Source of the DNA: Pantoea vagans
Lineage (GTDB): Bacteria > Pseudomonadota > Gammaproteobacteria > Enterobacterales > Enterobacteriaceae
Length of the DNA: 64,000 bases
Assembly (NCBI RefSeq): GCF_001506165.1
Contig: NZ_CP011427.1
Coordinates: 1-64,000, forward strand
Reading direction: 5' to 3'
Below the pieces are notes generated by a model, which worked only from the letters and a program-made list of their open reading frames with translations, did not search any database and had not been told where the DNA came from. Position numbers and translations under genes: made by a program. Shown here piece after piece: positions 46,024 through 54,708 of the stretch; positions within the stretch are counted from its first letter, which is position 1, and every line of letters begins with the position of its first letter.

Positions 46024-48699
46024 ATGAACGACGACATCACCCGCCCTGACCCCGATGCGCTGCTGCTTAACCATAGCGACAGCCATCGCGGTAAGCTGAA
46101 AATCTACTTCGGCGCCTGTGCAGGCGTAGGGAAAACCTTTGCCATGCTGCAGGAGGCACAGCGCTTACGCACGCAAGGCCTCGATGTGCTGGCGGGCGTG
46201 GTGGAAACCCATGGACGTGAAGAGACTGCCGCGCTGCTCAGCGGTCTGGCGGTGCTTCCCCGTCGCGCCACCGGGCGCTCACGCCATGCCGAATTCGATC
46301 TCGATGCAGCGCTGGCACGCCATCCGGCGGTGATCCTGATGGACGAACTGGCGCACACTAATGTGCAAGGCTCGCGCCATCCCAAACGCTGGCAGGACAT
46401 CGAAGAGCTGCTGGAAGCGGGCATTGATGTGATTACCACCGTTAATGTGCAACATCTGGAGAGCCTCAACGATGTGGTCGGCGGGGTGACCGGCATTCAG
46501 GTGCGGGAAACCGTGCCCGATCCGTTTTTCGATAGCGCCGATGAAGTGGTGCTGGTGGATCTGCCTCCGGACGATCTGCGCCAGCGGCTGAAAGAGGGCA
46601 AGGTCTACGTGGGCGATCGCGCCGAACGTGCGATTGAAAACTTCTTCCGTAAAGGCAACCTGTTTGCCCTGCGAGAACTGGCGCTGCGCCGCACGGCAGA
46701 CCGCGTGGATGACCAGATGCGCGCCTGGCGCGATCAGCAGGGCCGCGACAAAGTGTGGCACACGCGTGACGCCATCCTGCTGTGCATTGGTGATGACACC
46801 GGCAGCGAGAAACTGGTGCGTACTGCGGCCCGTTTAGCGGCGCGCCTCGGCAGCGAATGGCATGCGGTCTATGTTGAAACGCCACGCCTGAATCGCCTGC
46901 CGGAAGCGCGTCGGCGCGGGATTTTGCGCACCCTGCAACTGGCACAGGAGCTGGGGGCTGAAACCGCCACCTTGTCCGATCCTGATGAAGCGCGAGCGGT
47001 GCTGCGCTACGCTCGCGAGCACAACCTCGGCAAAATTGTTACCGGACGCCAGCCGCAGCGGCGCTGGCGACGCGACAGTTTTGCGCAGCGTCTGGGCCAA
47101 CTCGGCCCCGATCTCGATTTGCTGGTGGTTGCCTTAGATGAACCGGTGCGCGATGCACCGCATCCGCTGGGCGGGAAACCGGCCAGCAGCGATAAGTGGC
47201 GGCTGCATCTGCGTGGCTGCCTGATGGCGATTGCGCTGTGCATTTTGGTCACCCTTGTGGGGCGCAGGCTGCTGGTGGAGTTCGATCCAGCCAATGCAGT
47301 GATGATTTACCTGCTGGCGGTGGTGCTGGTGGCGTTGCGCTTCGGGCGCTGGCCGTCGGTGTTTGCCACGGTAATCAACATCCTCGCCTTCGACCTGTTC
47401 TTTGTGGCCCCCACCGGCACGGTGGCGGTGTCGGATTTGCAGTATCTGGTGACCTTCGCAGTGATGCTGGCAGTGGGGGTGATTGTCGGTAACCTGACCG
47501 CTGGCGTGCGTTATCAGGCCAAAGTGGCGCGCTATCGTGAACAGCGTGCGCGACACCTGTATGAGATGGCGAAATCCCTGGGCAGCGCGCTCACCCCGCA
47601 GGATATCGCCGCCACCAGCCAGCGGGTGATTGATGTCACCCTGCAGGCGCGCAGCCAGCTGTTGCTGCCGGATGAGCAGGGCGAGTTGCAGGCGGTCGGT
47701 GAGAGCAGCATCGGCACACCGCCGGATCTCGGCATCGCGAAATGGAGTTTCAGCAAGGCGCAACCGGCGGGAGCGGGCACGGATACGCTGCCCGCCGTGC
47801 CTTATCAAATCCTGCCGTTGAAGAGCGGCAATCACTGTCGTGGCTTGCTGGTAGTGGAACCGGAAAACCTGCGCCAGTTGATGATCCCAGAACAGCAGCG
47901 TCTGGTGGAAACCTTCACCGTGCTGATCGCCAACGCGCTAGAACGTATGGCGCTCTCACAGAGTGAGGCGGCTTCACGCCTGGCAGCAGAGCGTGAGCAA
48001 CTGCGCAATGCCTTGCTGTCTGCGCTGTCGCACGACCTGCGCACGCCGCTAACGGTGCTGTTTGGCCAGGCGGAGATGCTGATGCTCGATTTGGCGGGGG
48101 AAGACTCAAAATATGTCGGACAAGCCAATCAAATTCGCGAACAGACGCTCAGCACCATTCGGCTGGTAAGCAACATGCTGGATATGGCGCGTATCCAGTC
48201 CGGTGGCCTCAACCTGCGTGATGAGTGGGTGGCGCTGGATGAGGTGATTGGCGGTGCGTTAAGCAGCATGGGACCGTCGCTGAAAGGGCACGATTTTACA
48301 CTCGATCTGCCGCCAGAGCTGGTGCTAATCAAAGGCGACAGCGCCATGCTGGAACGCGTGTTTACCAACCTGATTGAAAACAGTCTGAAGTATGCTGGCA
48401 ACGCGGCCCAGCACGGTATTCGTGCATGGCGTGATAACGAGCGGCTGGAGATTGCGGTGTGGGACAACGGTCCGGGTATCGCGGCGGAAAACCTGACGCG
48501 TATTTTCGATAAATTCGCGCGTGGGGATAAGGAGTCCGCTGTGCCGGGTGTCGGGCTGGGTTTGGCGATCAGCAAAACCATCATTGAATCCCATCGTGGG
48601 CGTATCTGGGCGGAAAACCGCCCGGCAGGCGGCGCGGAGTTTCGTCTGTCGCTGCCGCTGCCTGCGGCCCCTGAAATTTCTGAAGAAGGGCTGAAATAA
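46024..48699 (+). CDS. kdpD: Potassium sensor histidine kinase KdpD
   Basis: Sensor kinase of 891 residues (E. coli 894). Domain order: N-terminal KdpD domain with Walker A GACAGVGKTFAML, universal-stress-like domain (about 250-370), four helices (about 400-500), GAF-like region, then HisKA with His670 in LSHDLRTPLTVL and HATPase boxes NLIENSLKYA, DNGPGI and GVGLGLAISKTI. In almost all relatives kdpE follows, often overlapping, but here the next gene is yqhA 54 bases later. The partner response regulator must therefore be elsewhere or lost. Confidence 0.96.
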   Translation: MNDDITRPDPDALLLNHSDSHRGKLKIYFGACAGVGKTFAMLQEAQRLRTQGLDVLAGVVETHGREETAALLSGLAVLPRRATGRSRHAEFDLDAALARHPAVILMDELAHTNVQGSRHPKRWQDIEELLEAGIDVITTVNVQHLESLNDVVGGVTGIQVRETVPDPFFDSADEVVLVDLPPDDLRQRLKEGKVYVGDRAERAIENFFRKGNLFALRELALRRTADRVDDQMRAWRDQQGRDKVWHTRDAILLCIGDDTGSEKLVRTAARLAARLGSEWHAVYVETPRLNRLPEARRRGILRTLQLAQELGAETATLSDPDEARAVLRYAREHNLGKIVTGRQPQRRWRRDSFAQRLGQLGPDLDLLVVALDEPVRDAPHPLGGKPASSDKWRLHLRGCLMAIALCILVTLVGRRLLVEFDPANAVMIYLLAVVLVALRFGRWPSVFATVINILAFDLFFVAPTGTVAVSDLQYLVTFAVMLAVGVIVGNLTAGVRYQAKVARYREQRARHLYEMAKSLGSALTPQDIAATSQRVIDVTLQARSQLLLPDEQGELQAVGESSIGTPPDLGIAKWSFSKAQPAGAGTDTLPAVPYQILPLKSGNHCRGLLVVEPENLRQLMIPEQQRLVETFTVLIANALERMALSQSEAASRLAAEREQLRNALLSALSHDLRTPLTVLFGQAEMLMLDLAGEDSKYVGQANQIREQTLSTIRLVSNMLDMARIQSGGLNLRDEWVALDEVIGGALSSMGPSLKGHDFTLDLPPELVLIKGDSAMLERVFTNLIENSLKYAGNAAQHGIRAWRDNERLEIAVWDNGPGIAAENLTRIFDKFARGDKESAVPGVGLGLAISKTIIESHRGRIWAENRPAGGAEFRLSLPLPAAPEISEEGLK

Positions 48700-48753
48700 C
48701 TTCACACAAGTTCGGTTATACTCGACCACTTGTTTGTTGATTAATGGGAAATT

Positions 48754-49251
48754 ATGGAACGTTTTATCGAAAACCTGATGTATACATCGCGCTGGTTGTT
48801 GGCCCCGGTTTACATTGGACTTTCGCTGGGGCTGCTGGCGCTGACCATCAAATTTTTCCAGGAAATTATTCACCTGTTGCCCAATATTTTCAGCATTGCG
48901 GAAAACGATTTGATTCTGCTGCTGCTGTCACTGGTGGATATGACGCTGGTCGGCGGATTGCTGGTGATGGTGATGCTCTCTGGCTATGAGAACTTTGTTT
49001 CTAAGCTGGATATTGATGAGAACAAAGAGAAGCTGAGCTGGCTGGGCAAAATGGATTCCGGCTCGCTGAAGAACAAAGTCGCGGCCTCGATTGTGGCGAT
49101 TTCATCGATCCACCTGCTGCGTATCTTTATGGACGCGCGCAACGTCGATAACAGCAAACTGATGTGGTACGTGATTATTCACCTGACCTTTGTGCTGTCG
49201 GCCTTTGTGATGGGCTGGCTGGATAATATGTCGAAGGTGGAGAAGAAGTAA
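48754..49251 (+). CDS. yqhA: UPF0114 membrane protein YqhA
   Basis: Inner-membrane protein of 165 residues (E. coli YqhA 164). It begins [25 protein letters not shown] and contains [46 protein letters not shown] and [14 protein letters not shown]. Four hydrophobic segments. Function is not established in the family. It is not a normal part of the kdp operon and occupies the position of kdpE. Confidence 0.95.
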   Translation: MERFIENLMYTSRWLLAPVYIGLSLGLLALTIKFFQEIIHLLPNIFSIAENDLILLLLSLVDMTLVGGLLVMVMLSGYENFVSKLDIDENKEKLSWLGKMDSGSLKNKVAASIVAISSIHLLRIFMDARNVDNSKLMWYVIIHLTFVLSAFVMGWLDNMSKVEKK

Positions 49252-49279
49252 GCAGGTGGGGGCCATTCGCTCGCCCCCA

Positions 49280-50212
49280 TCATTTCAACACCGGTTGTGT
49301 CCCCGCCAGTTTCGGCATCACATCTCTGATCATCGCGAAAAAATGCCGCATCCTCGCGGGATAATAACTGGCCCACGGATAGATCAGCCACACCGGCAGC
49401 GGCGGGGCTTGCCACTCGGGCACCAACTGAACCAACGCCCCTTTCGCTAAATCCTCCTGCACTACCCACGAAGAAAGAATCGCTGCGCCCATACCGGCGA
49501 GTGCCGCCTTGCGGATGGCGTACAGGCTGTCGCTGGCGAGACGCGGAGCAATCGCCAGATTCACTGCCTGGCTATCGCTGCGCCGCTGCAGCATCAGTTC
49601 ATTACGGTAGAAGCTGGTCAGTGCCAGCCAGGGGAGTTCGGTGAGCTGTGTCACCTCGTCAATCGGCGGATGCTGCGCCAGCAGTGACGGGGAGGCGACC
49701 ACAAAACGCGGTACTTCAGCCAGCAAAATCGCCACCAGGGAGGGATCGCTCACCACGCCGACCTGGATGGCGCAGTCAACGTTCTCACTAATGAAATCTG
49801 GCGTGCGGTCATTGAGCATCCACTCCACCGTCAGGCGCGGATAGCGCTGGAGATAATCTACCAGCGGATCAATCAACTGATCCTGACCAAAGGCGTGCGG
49901 TGCACGGACCCGCAGCGTGCCTATTGGATCGTCACTGGAACCGGTGAGTTCATCCTCCAGTGCATGCCAGGTTGCCAGTAACTGCCGGGCCTGTGCATAA
50001 CAGCGCTCACCATCGTCAGTGAGTTTCAGAGCGTGCGTGGTGCGCAGGATCAACTTCAGCCCCAACCGTTGTTCCAGCGCCTGTAATCGACGGCTGATGG
50101 TGGGCTGCGTGGTGCCCAGCTGCACGGCGGCTGCGGAAAGCGAGCCGCTCTCGACAATACGTATAAAAGTTTGCATCAGTTCAATGCGGTCAATACTGGC
50201 TGAATTGCTCAT
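49280..50212 (-). CDS. LysR-type regulator
   Basis: Regulator of 310 residues; I chose ATG 50212 (MSNSASIDRIELMQTFIRIVE). The helix-turn-helix is AAVQLGTTQPTISRRLQALEQ and the effector domain starts near GTLRVRAPHAFGQDQL. It is divergent from the MFS gene at 50305 and probably controls it. Confidence 0.9.
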   Translation of the reverse strand: MSNSASIDRIELMQTFIRIVESGSLSAAAVQLGTTQPTISRRLQALEQRLGLKLILRTTHALKLTDDGERCYAQARQLLATWHALEDELTGSSDDPIGTLRVRAPHAFGQDQLIDPLVDYLQRYPRLTVEWMLNDRTPDFISENVDCAIQVGVVSDPSLVAILLAEVPRFVVASPSLLAQHPPIDEVTQLTELPWLALTSFYRNELMLQRRSDSQAVNLAIAPRLASDSLYAIRKAALAGMGAAILSSWVVQEDLAKGALVQLVPEWQAPPLPVWLIYPWASYYPARMRHFFAMIRDVMPKLAGTQPVLK

Positions 50213-50304
50213 ACACACCATGCATAACAGTTCTGTGTTTGAGCAGTCTACCGCGTATGGCGGCAACGCGCTTTAATAAGCGCACTTTCACGGGGGAAAC
50301 CAAT

Positions 50305-51513
50305 ATGTCAGCCATTTCGCAATCTTCTGCCATGCCAGCGGAAAAACTACCGGCACCGCTGGTGTTTACGCTCGCGGCGGGTGCCGGGCTCAGCGTGGCA
50401 TCGATTTACTACAGCCAACCGATGCTGGATATCATCAGTAAACAATTTAACGTCGGTATCGGCAGCGTGGGCATGGTGCCGATGCTGACTCAGGCCGGAT
50501 ACGCGCTCGGCATCCTGTTGCTGGCACCGCTCGGTGACCGCCATGACCGCCGCACCATCATCCTGATTAAAGGACTGCTGCTGATGGCCGCGCTGCTGCT
50601 GTGCGGCTTTTCTGGTGGCTTGAATGCATTGTTGATTGCCAGCTTTGTCACCGGCTTAACCGCCACCGTGGCGCAGGATATCGTCCCGGCGTCAGCCGCC
50701 TTAGCGCCGGAGCGCAGTCGCGGGAAAACCGTTGGCACCGTCATGACTGGCTTGCTGGTGGGGATTCTGCTGTCACGCGTCGTCAGTGGCGTGGTGGCGG
50801 AGTATTTTGGCTGGCGCACCATGTACCTGGTGGCGGCAGGCGCGGTGTTGTTGATCAGCCTGGCGTTGTGGCGGGTACTGCCCAGCTTTAAACCCGGCAC
50901 ATCGGTGAGCTACCCGCGTCTGCTGCTGTCGCTGGCGCACCTGTGGCAGCATCACCAGACACTGCGTCGTGCCGCAATAGCGCAAGGGCTGCTGTCGGTA
51001 GGCTTTAGCGCTTTCTGGTCAACGCTGGCGTTGATGCTGAGTGATAAATTCCATTTTGACAGCGCCGTGGCGGGGGCATTCGGCCTGGCAGGCGCAGCAG
51101 GTGCGCTGGCAGCGCCGTTGGCGGGCAGTGTGGCGGACCGCATTGGTCCAGCGCGTGTCACGCAGTACGGTGCCTCGCTGGTGATGGTGTCATTTGCCTT
51201 GATGTTCCTGCTGCCAGTTTTACCGGTTCCGGCACAGATTGGTCTGATTATCATCAGTACGGTGGGCTTCGATTTAGGTGTACAGGCCACGCTGGTGGCG
51301 CATCAGACGCTGGTGTACAGCCTGGCTCCTGAAGCGCGTAGCCGCCTGAATGCGCTGATGTTTACCGTGGTGTTTATCGGCATGGCAACGGGCGCGGCAC
51401 TCGGCAGCCTGGCGCTGGCTCACTTTGGCTGGACCGGCGTGGTGACGCTCTCAACCTTGGCTGCTGCGCTGGCTTTGATGATCCGTCTGGCGAGCCGCCA
51501 CCTGAAAAACTGA
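50305..51513 (+). CDS. MFS transporter (drug/sugar exporter type)
   Basis: Twelve-helix transporter of 402 residues from ATG 50305 (GGGGGAAAC upstream). YYSQPMLDIISKQFNVG, LLAPLGDRHDRRTIILIKG (loop motif with two acidic/basic positions) and DIVPASAALAPERSRGKTVGTVM place it with YgaY/AraJ-like exporters. The LysR gene on the other side of the promoter suggests induction by a small molecule. Confidence 0.88.
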   Translation: MSAISQSSAMPAEKLPAPLVFTLAAGAGLSVASIYYSQPMLDIISKQFNVGIGSVGMVPMLTQAGYALGILLLAPLGDRHDRRTIILIKGLLLMAALLLCGFSGGLNALLIASFVTGLTATVAQDIVPASAALAPERSRGKTVGTVMTGLLVGILLSRVVSGVVAEYFGWRTMYLVAAGAVLLISLALWRVLPSFKPGTSVSYPRLLLSLAHLWQHHQTLRRAAIAQGLLSVGFSAFWSTLALMLSDKFHFDSAVAGAFGLAGAAGALAAPLAGSVADRIGPARVTQYGASLVMVSFALMFLLPVLPVPAQIGLIIISTVGFDLGVQATLVAHQTLVYSLAPEARSRLNALMFTVVFIGMATGAALGSLALAHFGWTGVVTLSTLAAALALMIRLASRHLKN

Positions 51514-51566
51514 TTGGTATTCCTGTGCCAGGCTTAAGGGAGGATATGATTTAAAAACGGAGCGTT

Positions 51567-52916
51567 ATGAACTTCCTGGCCTGGACTGCCGCCACCGGTG
51601 GTCTGCTACTTCTGATGTCACTGGCTTCCGGTTGGATTCACCGTGGGCCAGTGACTGCGTTTGGGCTTTACCTGTTCGCGGGCATCTTGTGCGGCCCGTG
51701 GATGTTCAATCTGTTGCAACTCGACATTATCGGCCACGCCAGTCTGGCCGCCCACCTGACCGAAATCGCCATGGCCGCCTCGCTGTTTATCACCGGGCTC
51801 AAGCTACGTTTGCCGCTTAAGGCGCATGCCTGGAGAGTGGGGGTGCGTTTAGCCTTTCCGGCCATGCTGCTCACCGTGGGGGGCATGACGTTGCTGGTAC
51901 ACTGGATCACCGGTTTTGACTGGGCGCTGTCGCTGGCATTTGGCGCGATTGTTGCGCCGACCGATCCGGTGCTCGCCAGCCTGATATCGGTTAACGATGC
52001 GCGTGATGATGATGCTCTGCGCGTGGCCCTCTCCAGTGAAGCGGGCATGAACGATGGCTCAGCGTTGCCGTTATTGATGCTGGCGCTGTTAATGCTCGCG
52101 CCTGAATCGTTGAATGTCAGCAACCTCAGCGCATGGGCAATGAAAGATGTGTTATGGGCCATCGCGGGCGGGCTGGGCATTGGTTATCTGCTGGGACGCG
52201 TCATCGGCCAGTTAACGACTCATCTGCGCAGTGCCCATCAAGACATCGCTCCCAATGACTTCCTCGCTCTGGCGTTAATTGCACTGAGCTATGCGGCAGC
52301 ACAAGCGGTGGATGCCTCTGGCTTTCTGGCGACGTTCGCGGCGGGTGTCGGTTTGCGACGCGCAGAATTGCGGGTGGTGAAGCACTATCCGCAAGAGGCG
52401 GTGTCAGAAGAAGAGCAATACCTGCCTGCTGAGGCACGCGTCAATCCTAACCAGCGTCTGGCGCACGGCGGCAGCGGCATGGTGAAATCAGTGGGTTTGG
52501 TGATCGGTGATGCGTTGTCATTTGGTGATACCATCGAGCGCCTGCTGGCGGCGGGCATGATGGTGGTGCTGGGTATCACGCTGGCGCAGCACTGGAACCT
52601 GACAGGCATTGGCCTGGCGCTGCTGCTGTTTGTGGTGGTGCGGCCGCTGGCGGTGTGGATCACCACCTGGCGCTGTGAAATCCCCTTGATGCGCCGCTTG
52701 TTAATTGGCTGGCTGGGCATTCGCGGCATCGGTAGTATCAACTACATCGCTTACGCCTGGGTGCATGGTCTTCATGGCCCGCAGGCGGAGCAAATGGTGG
52801 ATATGGCGTTGACGTTAGTGGTGTGCAGCATTGTGCTGCACGGCATCACGGTGACGCCGTTATTAAACTGGCGTGCAGCCCGTCAGGCGGCACGCGCACA
52901 ACACAATCAAAAGTGA
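51567..52916 (+). CDS. Cation:proton antiporter (NhaP/CPA1 type)
   Basis: Membrane antiporter of 449 residues with about twelve helices. FGAIVAPTDPVLASLI carries the conserved TDP motif and SSEAGMNDGSALPLL carries the ion-binding acidic/asparagine positions (ND rather than DD), typical of electroneutral CPA1 sodium or potassium/proton exchangers. RLLIGWLGIRGIGSINYIAY is the late conserved helix. No regulatory cytoplasmic tail beyond about 15 residues. Confidence 0.9.
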   Translation: MNFLAWTAATGGLLLLMSLASGWIHRGPVTAFGLYLFAGILCGPWMFNLLQLDIIGHASLAAHLTEIAMAASLFITGLKLRLPLKAHAWRVGVRLAFPAMLLTVGGMTLLVHWITGFDWALSLAFGAIVAPTDPVLASLISVNDARDDDALRVALSSEAGMNDGSALPLLMLALLMLAPESLNVSNLSAWAMKDVLWAIAGGLGIGYLLGRVIGQLTTHLRSAHQDIAPNDFLALALIALSYAAAQAVDASGFLATFAAGVGLRRAELRVVKHYPQEAVSEEEQYLPAEARVNPNQRLAHGGSGMVKSVGLVIGDALSFGDTIERLLAAGMMVVLGITLAQHWNLTGIGLALLLFVVVRPLAVWITTWRCEIPLMRRLLIGWLGIRGIGSINYIAYAWVHGLHGPQAEQMVDMALTLVVCSIVLHGITVTPLLNWRAARQAARAQHNQK

Positions 52917-52942
52917 TTTTCTGGAAATTACTGGAGCCTGTT

Positions 52943-53290
52943 ATGAAAGCGTTTCTGTTTGCTCTTGTGGGACTTTCCCTGTCCGCCAGCGTGCTGGCTG
53001 CCGAGGGTGATGATAATCAGATGGAAAATGTCTACGCCAGCCAGCTGTGCCATATCGTTAGCACGGAAAAAAAGACCAGCGACCTGGATACTTACACCGC
53101 GAAGATGAAGTCTCAGCTGGCGGCCAGCCAGTCTTCATCCGCTGTAGATAAGCCTGAATTCAATGAAGAGACGGCGCAGGAAGTGATCAGCGCCTGGATG
53201 GAGTTGGGTGATGATGAGCGCGCGCAGCTGCGGCACAACCAGCAGCAATGCGAGCAAACTGTTATGACCCAATTCCAGCAGCAAGACTAA
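52943..53290 (+). CDS. Small periplasmic protein of unknown function
   Basis: A protein of 115 residues with a Sec signal (MKAFLFALVGLSLSASVLAA, cut before EGDDNQ). The mature part of about 95 residues is acidic and glutamine-rich, has two cysteines (SQLCHIV and QQCEQTV) that could form a disulfide, and is probably helical. GGAG lies 7 bases before the chosen ATG; a longer reading overlaps the antiporter gene and is unlikely. I do not recognise the family. The stop codon abuts the first of two tandem ERICs. Confidence 0.7.
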   Translation: MKAFLFALVGLSLSASVLAAEGDDNQMENVYASQLCHIVSTEKKTSDLDTYTAKMKSQLAASQSSSAVDKPEFNEETAQEVISAWMELGDDERAQLRHNQQQCEQTVMTQFQQQD

Positions 53291-53416
53291 ATCCCCGTCA
53301 TACTTCAAGCTGTCGCGGCGTTGGCTGCGGATGCTCGCCCCAGTCACTTACTTGTGTAAGCTCCTGGGGACTCTCATCCTTGCCGCCTTGCCACAGCTCG
53401 AATTATTTAGGGGATT
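53290..53416. repeat. ERIC element (standard 127 bp), first of a tandem pair
   Basis: Starts AATCCCCGTCATACTTCAAG, has CCCCAGTCACTTACTTGTG and TAAGCTCCTGGGGACTC in the centre, and ends CTCGAATTATTTAGGGGATT. It lacks the 70-bp insert seen in the copies at 2597 and 13459. Confidence 0.92.
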
Positions 53417-53545
53417 AAATCCCCGTCATACTTCAAGCTGTCGCGGCGTTGGCTGCGGATGCTCGCCCCAGTCACTTACTGGAGTAAGCTCCTGGAAACT
53501 CTCATCCTTGCCGCCTTGCTACAACTTGAATTATTTAGGGGATTT
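53417..53545. repeat. ERIC element, second of a tandem pair
   Basis: A direct repeat of the preceding element, starting at its last base and in the same orientation. About eight scattered differences (for example TGGAG for TTGTG, GGAAACT for GGGGACT) show that the duplication is not brand new or that two related copies were inserted. Confidence 0.92.
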
Positions 53546-53590
53546 GAGCTGAGTAGATAATTAAAAGAATTTTTGGATTAGCTATAAAAC

Positions 53591-53616
53591 AAGCGCTTTT
53601 TTAGGCGCTTTTTTTA
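53591..53616 (+). terminator. Rho-independent terminator
   Basis: AAGCGC and GCGCTT form a short stem around TTTTTTAG, followed by a run of T. It probably ends transcription of the periplasmic-protein gene after the ERIC pair. Confidence 0.75.
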
Positions 53617-53625
53617 TGGATTTTT

Positions 53626-53642
53626 TGTACAAAATGCGTACA
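53626..53642. promoter_or_regulatory. Short inverted repeat near a -10 box
   Basis: TGTAC-AAAATGC-GTACA, with a CATAAT at 53641-53646, lies about 90 bases before the hydrolase gene. It could be an operator at that promoter. Confidence 0.35.
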
Positions 53643-53730
53643 TAATCGCCAGCGTTGAAATACGACACGCATCACATAACGAGACTCAGCCCGCAAGGCT
53701 GACAAATATCTTCAATACTGGCGACTGGGC

Positions 53731-54630
53731 ATGAAACTTTCACGGCGTCACTTTTTGCTGGCTACCGGGGCTACCGTCCTCTCAATGACCACGGGCAAAC
53801 TCTTTGCGCGTGATGACATCATTCCATTATGGCCCGATGATCCACCGGGCGGCGGCGGGCCGTCTGGTCTGTTGAAAGTCAGTATGAACGGCTCCTGGAC
53901 CAACATCGTTTCTCCAGCGATTCAACGTTTCCGCCCGGAAAATCCCAATGGCGAAGCGGTGATTGTGGCGGCTGGCGGCGGTTATCGTTTTATCGGTATG
54001 GGCCGTGAAGCCTGGCCCGTGGCGCGCTGGTTAAATGCCAATGGTTATACCGTGTATGTGCTGAGTTATCGTTTGCCGGGTGAGAAATGGCAGGCGGGCA
54101 ATCTCGCGCCACTGCAGGATGCCCAACGCGCTATCCGTCTGGTGCGTTCGATGGAGCGTAAAGTGCATCTGCTCGGATTTTCTGCCGGTGGACACCTGCT
54201 CGGCATGGCGGCAGCACGCCCCGACTTCACGACCTATCCTGCGCAGGACCCGCTCGATCAAATTCGCCCAACCGCCGACAGCGTGGGCCTGATCTATCCG
54301 GTGATCACTCTTGAAGCACCGTATCAGAACACCAAAACGCACCTGATGATGGTGGGCGACCACGCGACGCCAACCCAGGAAGCGAACTGGTCAGTGCAAA
54401 ACTATGTGACCCGCGCCTATCCGCCCACCTTCCTGGCGCAGGCGGAAGACGATCACACCTCCAATCCCCATAACACTGAAATGATGCGTGATGCCTGCCG
54501 CCGTATGCGCGTGCCGGTGGAACTGATTGAACTCAGCAGCGGCGGACACGGTTTTGGTCTGGGTAAAGCGGGTACGCCATCCGCGCTCTGGGATCAGGCG
54601 TATGTGCGGTGGCTGGATAAGCAGAATTAA
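53731..54630 (+). CDS. Tat-exported alpha/beta hydrolase (acetyl-esterase type)
   Basis: Exported esterase of 299 residues. The leader SRRHFLLATGATVLSM carries a twin-arginine motif. GEAVIVAAGGGYRFI is the oxyanion region (GGGY in place of HGGG), the nucleophile is Ser in LLGFSAGGHLLGMAAA, the acid is near AQAEDDHTSNP and the histidine in SGGHGFGLG. It resembles sugar acetyl-esterases that act on plant polysaccharides, which fits a plant-associated host, but substrate is not proven. Confidence 0.87.
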   Translation: MKLSRRHFLLATGATVLSMTTGKLFARDDIIPLWPDDPPGGGGPSGLLKVSMNGSWTNIVSPAIQRFRPENPNGEAVIVAAGGGYRFIGMGREAWPVARWLNANGYTVYVLSYRLPGEKWQAGNLAPLQDAQRAIRLVRSMERKVHLLGFSAGGHLLGMAAARPDFTTYPAQDPLDQIRPTADSVGLIYPVITLEAPYQNTKTHLMMVGDHATPTQEANWSVQNYVTRAYPPTFLAQAEDDHTSNPHNTEMMRDACRRMRVPVELIELSSGGHGFGLGKAGTPSALWDQAYVRWLDKQN

Positions 54631-54639
54631 CGCGTGTCA

Positions 54640-54693
54640 GGTCGCCATAAATGGCGACCCTATAACAGCGTTGGGTGCGCATTTATGCGCACC
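54640..54693. repeat. REPIN-like hairpin pair
   Basis: GGTCGCCATAAATGGCGACC at the left and GGTGCGCATTTATGCGCACC at the right, separated by CTATAACAGCGTT; the central CTAC/GTAG tags are partly lost. It sits between two converging genes. Confidence 0.83.
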
Positions 54694-54708
54694 AGGCGGG
54701 CCATCTCG

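Noticed and set aside
53290..53545. Two direct repeats that might suggest a CRISPR-like array
   Set aside because: The unit is 127 bp, has the ERIC core and no spacers; no cas genes are present.
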